From Tannerella sp. (GTDB taxonomy: Bacteria; Bacteroidota; Bacteroidia; Bacteroidales; Tannerellaceae): DNA of 5,303 nucleotides. A program made the position numbers and the translations under genes. Of this stretch, positions 1-5,303 are shown piece by piece. The notes beneath the pieces are model-generated. The model saw only the letters and a list, made by a program, of their open reading frames with translations, ran no database searches and was not told the DNA's origin. Within the stretch, counting starts at the first letter, position 1. Every line of letters begins with the position of its first letter. The DNA lies in the NCBI GenBank assembly GCA_031263835.1, contig JAISEZ010000290.1, forward strand, positions 1 to 5,303, read 5' to 3'.

Positions 1-60
1 TGTGGAGTCGGTTGTCTCCAGATAGATCTCCGGAGGAAATTCAAAATTTTCCGTTTGCAT
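1..60 (-). CDS. birA: Probable biotin--protein ligase, N-terminal fragment (runs off left edge)
   Basis: Reading the minus strand from the ATG at 60-58 gives 20 uninterrupted codons to the window edge; the peptide begins MQTENFEFPPEI and ends YLETTDST. The 'YLE-T-DST' pattern, normally followed by N, is the start of the catalytic domain of biotin--[acetyl-CoA-carboxylase] ligases. These enzymes form biotinyl-AMP and attach biotin to a lysine of carboxylase carrier domains in the cytoplasm. The motif sits about 12 residues from the start, so there is no room for the N-terminal DNA-binding domain of E. coli BirA. This would therefore be the short, non-regulatory type of ligase. The gene is divergent from dnaE. 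I found no convincing promoter box in front of it. The assignment rests on about nine residues and is tentative; that a real gene starts here is more certain than its identity. Confidence 0.55.
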   Translation of the reverse strand, partial: MQTENFEFPPEIYLETTDST

Positions 61-92
61 ATGTCCGAAATGTGAATTGCAGTTGTAGTTAT

Positions 93-160
93 ATTGATCC
101 AATCAGTCATTCCCGCCGAAAACCCTTGAATCTTTGAATGATTGAATCTTTGAATTTTAT
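93..160 (+). repeat. Dispersed intergenic repeat, copy 1
   Basis: This stretch matches 4857-4922 in the same orientation. The match covers a left part (ATTG..CCAA.CAGTCATTCCCGCCG), an AACCC junction, and an identical right part of about 35 bp made of four 8-bp units TTGAATNN (126-157) followed by TAT. Differences are a few substitutions and two small indels (T at 103; GAAAA against GGAA near 118-122). It lies between the divergent gene at the left edge and dnaE. On the minus strand both copies would translate as IKFKDSIIQRFKG, but the flanking translations are unrelated, so this is DNA repeat rather than protein homology. Its role is unknown; a non-autonomous or REP-like family is possible. 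Confidence 0.8.
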
Positions 161-271
161 ATCCTGTTTATTTCGCATCACTAAATCATTTAGGGGGGAC
201 GAGATCGAGGTCGTTGCAATCAGCCAATGAGAAAATGCGAAAATGAATACTCCCACATCCCGGCGGGAATG
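109..271. repeat. 11-bp inverted repeat bracketing 163 bp (possible MITE-like unit)
   Basis: CATTCCCGCCG at 109-119 is repeated exactly in inverted orientation as CGGCGGGAATG at 261-271. The arm is shared with the dispersed repeat, where copy 2 carries the same CATTCCCGCC sequence without an opposite arm nearby. The enclosed DNA has no convincing open reading frame. I see no clear target-site duplication outside the arms, so calling this a mobile element would be inference only. It includes a small inverted repeat, CTAAA-TCA-TTTAG (181-193), followed by a run of six G. Confidence 0.4.
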
Positions 272-312
272 CCTTATTCTCCATTCTCTTTTTCCCTGCT
301 GTTGAAAACTAA
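161..312. other. Remainder of the divergent intergenic region
   Basis: Apart from the right inverted arm (261-271) and the small CTAAA/TTTAG hairpin (181-193), this stretch shows no supported gene, RNA or terminator. Short open frames crossing it have no recognisable motif and overlap the dnaE promoter or the repeat. A pyrimidine-rich patch (about 272-300) precedes the promoter. Confidence 0.5.
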
Positions 313-314
313 TT

Positions 315-345
315 TTGCATCCTTTCAAAATATCATTTACCTTTG
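315..345 (+). promoter_or_regulatory. Predicted dnaE promoter, Bacteroidota sigma-ABfr type
   Basis: A TTTTG box ends at 317 and a TACCTTTG box lies at 338-345, with 20 bp between them. This fits the Bacteroidota consensus of a -33 TTTG and a -7 TAnnTTTG. Transcription would start near 351-353, giving a leader of roughly 30 nt before the ATG at 384. The spacing and the full match to the -7 box make this the best promoter candidate in the window. Confidence 0.7.
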
Positions 346-383
346 GGACGCATTTTGCATTACACATTGGAAATATCATTTAT

Positions 384-3300
384 ATGGAGTCATTTGTTCA
401 TTTACACGTACATACGCAATATTCCCTGCTGGACGGACAGGCGTCGATTGATGCGCTGCTCGACAAGGCGCAGGACGACGGTATGAGAGCCATGGCCATC
501 ACCGACCACGGCAATATGTTTGGCGTCAAGGAGTTTTACAACAAAGTCAGGAAAAGAAACGGCAAGTATCTGGCAGCCGTCAGGGAGTACGAAAGCGAAT
601 TGAAAACGCTCGAAGACGGGGAACATCCGGGTCCGGAGGAAAACGGGCGCAGGGAAGAACTGTCCGGGAAAATCAGGGAATGTAACGAAAAGCTGTTCAA
701 GCCGATTATCGGTTGCGAATGTTACTGTGCCCGCAACGGCCGCGAAAGCAAATCCTCGAAAGAAGACCTCGGCGGATGGCACCTGATTCTTTTGGCTAAG
801 ACGCTCAAAGGTTATAAAAACCTGATTAAGGCGGTTTCGCTGTCCTGGACGGAAGGCTTTTACCGGAATCCGCGCATCGACAAGGCGCTGCTGGAGAAGT
901 ATCACGAAGACCTGATTGTTTGCTCGGCGTGTCTGGGGGGCGAAGTGCCGCAATGGATTATGAACGGACGGAACGACCTGGCCGAAGAATCCGTCCTCTG
1001 GTTCAAGCGTCTTTTCGGCGACGATTATTACCTCGAACTCCAGCGTCACGAAACCGACAAGCCGGGCGCCGACCGGGAGATATATCCCAAACAGGTGGAG
1101 GTCAACAGGGTGCTGATTGAACTTGCCCGCAAGCATGATATTAAACTGATTGCTTCCAACGACGTGCATTTTGTCAACGAAGACGACGCCGAAGCGCATG
1201 ACCGCCTGATTTGCCTGAGTACCGGCAAGGATATCGACGACCCGAAACGGATGCGCTATTCCCAGCAGGAATGGTTGAAAACAACGGCCGAGATGAACGC
1301 CATTTTTGCCGACCTCCCCGATTCGCTCGCCAATACGCTGGAAATTGCCGAAAAAGTATCCTTCTACTCGATTGACTCCGAGGCGCTGATGCCATTCTAT
1401 CAGATTGACCCGTCTTTCGGCACCGAGGAAAGCTACCGCCTGAAATATTCGGAACCCGACCTGATACGGGAATTTGAGGAAAAGAACTACCGGCGGCTGG
1501 GCGGTTACGATAAGGTCATCCGTATCAAGCTCGAGGCCGACTACCTGGCCCACCTGACGATGCAGCGCGTCCGTGAACGTTACGGAGACGGGCTTTCGGA
1601 CGAGCTGAAGGAGCGTATTGATTTCGAACTGACCACGATGAAGACGATGGGTTTTCCGGGCTACTTCCTGATTGTGCAGGACTTTATTGCCACCGCCAGG
1701 GAAATGGGTGTATCCGTCGGGCCGGGCCGCGGCTCGGCTGCCGGTTCGGTAGTGGCATACTGTTTGGGTATTACCAATATAGACCCCATCAAATATGATT
1801 TGCTGTTCGAGCGTTTCCTCAATCCCGACCGTATTTCCATGCCCGATATTGACATCGACTTCGACGACGACGGACGGGGCAAAGTCCTGAAGCAGGTGAC
1901 GGAAAAATACGGACAGGAGCGGGTGGCTCACATCATCACCTACGGCACGATGGCGACCAAGATGGCCATCAAGGACGTGGCGCGCGTGGAGAAGTTGCCG
2001 CTGAACGAATCCAACCGCCTGGCCAAACTGGTGCCGGACAAAATTCCCGACCGGAAACTGACGCTCAAAAATGCCATCGAATACGTGCCCGAACTGAAAC
2101 AGGCGGCCAACAGTAACGACCCGCTTCTGCGCAATACGCTGAAATTCGCCCAGAAACTGGAAGGGAACGTACGCAATACCGGCGTGCACGCCTGCGGAAT
2201 CATCATCGGACAGCAGGATATTTCGGACATCGTGCCCGTCAGCATCGCCGAAGACAAGGAAACCGGCGAAAACATCCTCGTCACCCAGTATGAAGGGTCT
2301 GTAATCGAGGAAACGGGACTGATTAAGATGGACTTCCTCGGCCTGAAAAACCTCTCCATCATCCGGGAAGCGCTCGAAAACATCGCCCAAACCAGAGGAG
2401 AACAGATTGATATTGACCGTATCGACTTCGACGACAAAAAAACGTATGAACTGTTCTGTCAGGGCAAAACGACCAGCGTCTTCCAGTTTGAATCGGCCGG
2501 TATGCAGAAGCATCTGAAGGATTTACAGCCGTCCAAATTCGAAGACCTGATTGCCATGAACGCGCTCTACCGCCCGGGGCCGATGGAATACATCCCGTCG
2601 TTTATCGCCCGGAAGCACGGTCGCGAGAAGATTTCATACGACATTCCCGTTATGCAGCGTTATCTGGAAGACACCTACGGCATTACCGTCTATCAGGAGC
2701 AGGTGATGCTGCTGTCCCGTTTGCTGGCCAATTTTACGCGGGGCGAAAGCGACACGCTGCGCAAGGCAATGGGAAAGAAAATGATAGACAAGATGAACGA
2801 AATGAAGGAAAAGTTCATCAGCGGAGGAAAAGCCAACGGCTACGACCAGGCCGTACTGGATAAGATTTGGAGAGACTGGGAAAAGTTCGCCATGTACGCA
2901 TTCAACAAAAGCCATGCGACCTGCTACTCATGGATAGCATACCAGACGGCCTACCTGAAAGCCCATTATCCGTCCGAATACATGGCTGCCGTACTGAGCC
3001 GGAACCGTTCGAACATCAAGGAAATAACCAAGGTCATGGACGAATGCAGGGCGATGGGCATTCAGGTGCTGGGGCCGGACGTCAACGAGTCGGTACTGAA
3101 ATTCGGCGTCAACAAACAGGGCGACATCCGTTTCGGACTGGGCGCCATCAAGGGCGTGGGCGGAAGCATTGTCGACAATATCCTCACCGTGCGGAAAAAA
3201 GGCGGCCCGTTCAAAGACATCTTCGACTTCATCGAGCGCCTCAACATTTTCACCTGCAACAAAAGAGTAATTGACTCGCTCGCCCTGGCAGGCGCATTCG

Positions 3301-4136
3301 ACGGCCTCAATATCCGGCGCGAGCCGCTGGTCACGCCCGGCGAGAAGGGAGAGACCTTCTCCGAGATACTCCTGCACTACGGCCACACCTTTCATGCGGA
3401 TAAATCCGCCAACCAGCAGTCGCTTTTCGGCGGTTTCGACGCGATTGAAATCGCCCGCCCGCCGATTCCGACATGCATGGCGTGGAGCGACCTCGAACGG
3501 CTGAACAGGGAAAAGGAATACATCGGGATTTACCTGTCCGCACATCCGCTGGATGAATACCGCATCATCCTGAATCACGTCTGCAATACGAACATGGCGA
3601 GTATCGGCGACATGGGCGCACTGAAAGGGAAAGAACTGCTGTTTGGCGGCATCGTGACCGGCATCAGGGACAGTGTTTCCAGAAACGGCAAACCCTACAT
3701 GATTCTCAAGCTGGAAGACTTCAGCGGCAGCGGAGAAGTCCCCCTCTTCGGCAACGATTATGTCGATTACAGCAAATATGGAAAAACAGGCCTCTACCTG
3801 TTAATCAGGGCCGTCGTCCAGCCCCGGCAGTGGAGGGACACGGAGTTTGAACTCAAAATCAAGTCAATCCGGCAGCTGCAGGACACGAAGGACGAACTGA
3901 TTAAAAGCATCAGGATTACATTGCCCGTCAGCAGGCTGGATGGCCAAATCCTTTATGACATGTCCACACTCATTAAAAATAATCCCGGGAAGACCCGGCT
4001 CCATTTCACAATCACGGAAGGCGAGCGTCAAATACGCTTGAACCTGTCTTCATGGAGTTTACGCCTGCAGGTCTCGCAGGATTTGATAGATTATATCAAT
4101 GAGACGGAAGGAATGGAGTTTGCGATTAACAAATAA
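384..4136 (+). CDS. dnaE: DNA polymerase III subunit alpha (replicative polymerase)
   Basis: This 1250-residue C-family polymerase synthesises chromosomal DNA within the replisome in the cytoplasm. The N-terminal PHP domain (about 1-270) begins FVHLHVHTQYSLLDG. It keeps all nine expected metal ligands as I align them: H8, H10, D17, H42, E112, H133, C183, D260 and H262. A charged insertion at about 55-105 separates H42 from E112. The polymerase core has GPGRGS (446-451), PDIDIDF with catalytic D488 and D490, and the third aspartate D650 in MDFLGL. It also has YRPGPM (729-734) and FNKSHA (840-845). A helix-hairpin-helix segment lies near 920-927, a likely clamp-binding motif QQSLF at 1011-1015, and an OB fold from about 1086. 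The start at 384 is chosen because family homology begins at MESFVHL. An upstream in-frame TTG at 315 lies within the predicted -33 box and would add 23 unrelated residues. No frameshift is seen. trxA follows 60 bp downstream. Confidence 0.98.
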   Translation: MESFVHLHVHTQYSLLDGQASIDALLDKAQDDGMRAMAITDHGNMFGVKEFYNKVRKRNGKYLAAVREYESELKTLEDGEHPGPEENGRREELSGKIRECNEKLFKPIIGCECYCARNGRESKSSKEDLGGWHLILLAKTLKGYKNLIKAVSLSWTEGFYRNPRIDKALLEKYHEDLIVCSACLGGEVPQWIMNGRNDLAEESVLWFKRLFGDDYYLELQRHETDKPGADREIYPKQVEVNRVLIELARKHDIKLIASNDVHFVNEDDAEAHDRLICLSTGKDIDDPKRMRYSQQEWLKTTAEMNAIFADLPDSLANTLEIAEKVSFYSIDSEALMPFYQIDPSFGTEESYRLKYSEPDLIREFEEKNYRRLGGYDKVIRIKLEADYLAHLTMQRVRERYGDGLSDELKERIDFELTTMKTMGFPGYFLIVQDFIATAREMGVSVGPGRGSAAGSVVAYCLGITNIDPIKYDLLFERFLNPDRISMPDIDIDFDDDGRGKVLKQVTEKYGQERVAHIITYGTMATKMAIKDVARVEKLPLNESNRLAKLVPDKIPDRKLTLKNAIEYVPELKQAANSNDPLLRNTLKFAQKLEGNVRNTGVHACGIIIGQQDISDIVPVSIAEDKETGENILVTQYEGSVIEETGLIKMDFLGLKNLSIIREALENIAQTRGEQIDIDRIDFDDKKTYELFCQGKTTSVFQFESAGMQKHLKDLQPSKFEDLIAMNALYRPGPMEYIPSFIARKHGREKISYDIPVMQRYLEDTYGITVYQEQVMLLSRLLANFTRGESDTLRKAMGKKMIDKMNEMKEKFISGGKANGYDQAVLDKIWRDWEKFAMYAFNKSHATCYSWIAYQTAYLKAHYPSEYMAAVLSRNRSNIKEITKVMDECRAMGIQVLGPDVNESVLKFGVNKQGDIRFGLGAIKGVGGSIVDNILTVRKKGGPFKDIFDFIERLNIFTCNKRVIDSLALAGAFDGLNIRREPLVTPGEKGETFSEILLHYGHTFHADKSANQQSLFGGFDAIEIARPPIPTCMAWSDLERLNREKEYIGIYLSAHPLDEYRIILNHVCNTNMASIGDMGALKGKELLFGGIVTGIRDSVSRNGKPYMILKLEDFSGSGEVPLFGNDYVDYSKYGKTGLYLLIRAVVQPRQWRDTEFELKIKSIRQLQDTKDELIKSIRITLPVSRLDGQILYDMSTLIKNNPGKTRLHFTITEGERQIRLNLSSWSLRLQVSQDLIDYINETEGMEFAINK

Positions 4137-4162
4137 CAGCTACCGGATATGAAAATAATTCG

Positions 4163-4170
4163 TACCTTTG
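4163..4170 (+). promoter_or_regulatory. -7-like box before trxA
   Basis: TACCTTTG is identical to the -7 box assigned to dnaE and lies 26 bp before the trxA ATG, so a transcript would have a very short leader (about 20 nt). No TTG is found at the expected -33 distance (near 4140-4142). The promoter may therefore be weak, and trxA could also be transcribed by readthrough from dnaE. Confidence 0.5.
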
Positions 4171-4196
4171 ACTTCCCATTTAAACATTGAGCAATT

Positions 4197-4514
4197 ATGT
4201 TACGAACGATTACAGACGAGAATTTTAATGAAGTACTGAACGAAGGGATGCCGCTTGTGCTTGATTTCTGGGCGGGATGGTGCGGGCCCTGCCGTGCGAT
4301 AGCCCCCATTATAGACGGGCTGGCATCCGAATATGACGGAAAAGTAATCATTGGCAAAGTAAACGTAGATGAAAACAATGAAATCGTTTCCCGATATGGC
4401 ATCCGGAATATCCCGACCGTTATGTTCTTTAAAGACGGACAATCTGTAGACAAACAGGTAGGCGCTGCCGCCAGGTCCGCGTATGTCGGCAAGATAGAAG
4501 AACTGCTGAAATAA
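4197..4514 (+). CDS. trxA: Thioredoxin
   Basis: This is a complete 105-residue classical thioredoxin, close to the 108 residues of the E. coli protein. It reduces disulfides in cytoplasmic proteins such as ribonucleotide reductase and peroxiredoxins, and is itself recycled by thioredoxin reductase. The active site is WCGPC with C29 and C32. The buried acid D23 (in LDFWAGWC) and K54 (in GKVNVD) correspond to D26 and K57 of E. coli. The cis-proline P73 is in RNIPTVMFF, and the GQ..DKQVGA segment follows as in the family. There is no signal peptide, so the protein is cytoplasmic. The ATG at 4197 is the natural start because the family's first strand begins within a few residues. No Shine-Dalgarno sequence is present, as is usual in Bacteroidota. 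It lies 60 bp after dnaE on the same strand. Confidence 0.97.
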   Translation: MLRTITDENFNEVLNEGMPLVLDFWAGWCGPCRAIAPIIDGLASEYDGKVIIGKVNVDENNEIVSRYGIRNIPTVMFFKDGQSVDKQVGAAARSAYVGKIEELLK

Positions 4515-4533
4515 GAGCTGTTCAATTATCCCC

Positions 4534-4585
4534 GTATAAATTATACTCCCGACCGGGATGAAGTGATACCACCGTCCGGTACCGG
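4534..4585. other. Cluster of small inverted repeats after trxA
   Basis: Three short dyads follow the trxA stop: GTATA-AAT-TATAC (4534-4546), TCCCG-AC-CGGGA (4547-4558) and the perfect palindrome CCGGTACCGG (4576-4585). None has a T tract after it, so none is a standard intrinsic terminator. They lead directly into the hairpin array and may act with it in 3'-end formation, which is inference. Confidence 0.4.
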
Positions 4586-4770
4586 CATTAAAGCGGGCGG
4601 TCGACCGCCCTGCATTAAGGCGGTCGCCCGCCCTGCACTGGAGCGGTCGACCGCCCTGCACTGGGGCGGACGCCCGCTCTGCATTAGGGCGGGCAGCCGC
4701 TCTGCATTAGGGCGGGCAGCCGCGCTGCATTAGGAGCGTTGACGCTTATGCATTAGCGTTGATGCTCCAC
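4585..4770. repeat. Tandem array of ~23-bp hairpin units
   Basis: Units begin at 4585 (27 bp, with a 4-bp addition), 4612, 4635, 4658, 4681, 4704 and 4727 (23 bp each), with a degenerate last unit at 4750 (21 bp). Each starts with GCATTA or GCACTG and is followed by a core with a 4-bp stem and 4-nt loop in the same register. Six cores have GCGG/CCGC arms with loops TCGA, TCGC, TCGA, ACGC, GCAG and GCAG. The seventh has AGCG-TTGA-CGCT and the eighth AGCG-TTGA-TGCT. The first core is a perfect 16-bp palindrome (4595-4610). A 23-bp period is not a multiple of three, which argues against coding. It may help end or stabilise the trxA transcript, or be a minisatellite of a REP-like family. Confidence 0.85.
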
Positions 4771-4818
4771 GTATTCATCTCACTGTTTTAGCCCGCGCTA
4801 TAGTATCTACCCGGAAGC

Positions 4819-4832
4819 GGAACTGCAGTTCC
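4819..4832. repeat. Perfect 14-bp palindrome
   Basis: GGAACTGCAGTTCC reads the same on both strands. It lies between the hairpin array and repeat copy 2 and could be a dimeric regulator site, but no promoter is close to it and its role is unknown. A related half, GAATTGCAGTT, occurs upstream of repeat copy 1 (about 74-84). Confidence 0.5.
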
Positions 4833-4856
4833 ATCATCTGTGCGCCGCATATGTGC

Positions 4857-4922
4857 ATTGCCCCAACAGTCATTCCCGCCGGAACCCTTGAATCTTTGAA
4901 TGATTGAATCTTTGAATTTTAT
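4857..4922 (+). repeat. Dispersed intergenic repeat, copy 2
   Basis: This is the same-orientation counterpart of 93-160. It has ATTGCCCCAA, then CAGTCATTCCCGCCGG, then AACCC, then the four 8-bp TTGAATNN units (4888-4919) ending in TTTTAT. Sequence similarity to copy 1 stops abruptly at 4922. Together the copies flank dnaE-trxA at a distance of about 4.76 kb. Confidence 0.8.
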
Positions 4923-5108
4923 CTTCCATGCCTGTCGACAATCCGGTAGCCGTTGTGCAAAATCCGGCATATTCATCCCGTTTAAATTGTTTGACTGTCA
5001 GATAAATATACGGAATGGCATCCACTAACGCAAGCATAATTACCCCTGTTTTTCAGTTAAATATTCTCTTTTTTTCATGCGTTTGCCCTGCTTTTCTTTG
5101 TTTTTGTG
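4923..5108. other. Intergenic DNA with no recognised gene
   Basis: No supported coding region or structured RNA is visible. The right part (about 5040-5108) is T-rich on the plus strand, with runs of seven and five T, and leads into the promoter of the last gene. Confidence 0.5.
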
Positions 5109-5139
5109 TTGGTGGTATCGAAGGAATGCATTACTTTTG
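5109..5139 (+). promoter_or_regulatory. Predicted promoter of the Tat-lipoprotein gene
   Basis: TTG at 5109-5111 and TACTTTTG at 5132-5139 are separated by 20 bp, the same geometry as the predicted dnaE promoter and a match to the Bacteroidota -33/-7 consensus. Transcription would begin near 5145, leaving a leader of about 45 nt. The leader is AT-rich just before the start codon and has no clear Shine-Dalgarno sequence. Confidence 0.65.
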
Positions 5140-5190
5140 TCCCTCATATTAAACTAATGTGATTATTCATCAATTAAAAAAAGCAGAGTC

Positions 5191-5303
5191 ATGAAAAGAC
5201 GTGATTTTTTAGCGAGTTCGGCGCTGGCAGGCGCAGGACTTCCTTTGGGAATGGCCTCGGTATCGCTGGCCTCATGCAGTACGGGAGAACAGAGCAAATC
5301 TGC
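5191..5303 (+). CDS. Tat-exported lipoprotein, N-terminal fragment (runs off right edge)
   Basis: Only the first 37 codons are present. The peptide starts MKRRDFLASSALAGAG, with a twin-arginine motif (R3, R4, then DFL), a hydrophobic segment (about 8-27) and a lipobox LASC with C29, followed by a polar stretch STGEQSKS. This predicts export of a folded protein by the Tat pathway, lipidation at C29 and membrane anchoring. In Bacteroidota this kind of leader is common on Gfo/Idh/MocA-family oxidoreductases and on sugar phosphate isomerase/epimerase-like proteins. The mature domain lies outside the window, so no function is assigned. The start is supported by the signal peptide beginning exactly there and by the promoter upstream. 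Confidence 0.85.
   Translation, partial: MKRRDFLASSALAGAGLPLGMASVSLASCSTGEQSKS

Noticed and set aside
181..193. CTAAA-TCA-TTTAG hairpin as an intrinsic terminator
   Set aside because: The stem has only five AT-rich pairs, it is followed by G rather than T, and no gene ends just before it on either strand.
107..379. 90-codon minus-strand frame, and a similar one at 4788-4976, sharing IKFKDSIIQRFKG
   Set aside because: The shared peptide is only the translation of the DNA repeat. The rest of the two proteins is unrelated, and the first frame covers the dnaE promoter.
315..383. Upstream TTG start that would extend DnaE by 23 residues
   Set aside because: The extension (MHPFKISFTFG...) has no similarity to the family, and the TTG falls in the predicted -33 box. 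The ATG at 384 begins exactly where homology starts.
402..2513. 703-codon open frame on the minus strand within dnaE
   Set aside because: It is fully antisense to an unmistakable polymerase gene. Its translation shows no recognisable domain, and long antisense frames are common in genes with strong third-position bias.
2867..3274. 135-codon plus-strand frame within dnaE
   Set aside because: It is a shifted reading of dnaE with low-complexity composition and no start signal. The dnaE frame is continuous through this region, so it does not indicate a frameshift.
4200..4661. 153-codon minus-strand frame over trxA and the hairpin array
   Set aside because: It is antisense to trxA, and its N-terminus consists of translated tandem repeat; no domain is visible.
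4585..4770. CRISPR array
   Set aside because: The units abut with no unique spacers of about 30 bp, the 23-bp period is too short, and no cas gene is nearby.

Overview
The window looks like chromosomal DNA of a Bacteroidota member, probably order Bacteroidales. The evidence is the DnaE sequence type (HLHVHTQYSLLDG start, charged insertion inside the PHP domain, about 1250 residues), promoter-like TAnnTTTG boxes in place of sigma70 boxes, no Shine-Dalgarno sequences before the starts, and a twin-arginine lipoprotein start typical of the phylum. A Rikenellaceae/Alistipes-like origin is a guess from the moderately GC-rich coding DNA; the sequence alone does not settle it.

Layout. (1) Bases 1-60, minus strand: the first 20 codons of a gene that runs off the left edge, most likely a biotin--protein ligase. 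(2) 61-383: a divergent intergenic region. It holds one copy of a dispersed repeat (93-160), a short inverted repeat bracketing about 160 bp, and a Bacteroidota-type promoter (about 315-345) for the next gene. (3) 384-4136, plus: dnaE, the complete replicative DNA polymerase III alpha subunit, with all PHP metal ligands and the polymerase aspartates present. (4) 4197-4514, plus: trxA, a complete thioredoxin with WCGPC. (5) 4515-5190: 676 bp without a convincing gene. It contains an array of seven to eight units of about 23 bp, each with a small hairpin in the same position (4585-4770), a 14-bp palindrome (4819-4832), a second copy of the dispersed repeat (4857-4922), an AT-rich stretch and a promoter. 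(6) 5191 to the right edge, plus: the start of a Tat-exported lipoprotein.

The genes are mostly housekeeping and do not form one pathway: DnaE copies the chromosome, thioredoxin reduces disulfides in the cytoplasm, and the last gene begins an exported protein of unknown function. dnaE and trxA are codirectional, 60 bp apart, and could be cotranscribed, although trxA has its own -7-like box.

The most unusual material is intergenic: the covarying hairpin array after trxA and the same-orientation repeat pair flanking dnaE-trxA. I see no clear evidence of a new defence, mobile or metabolic system.
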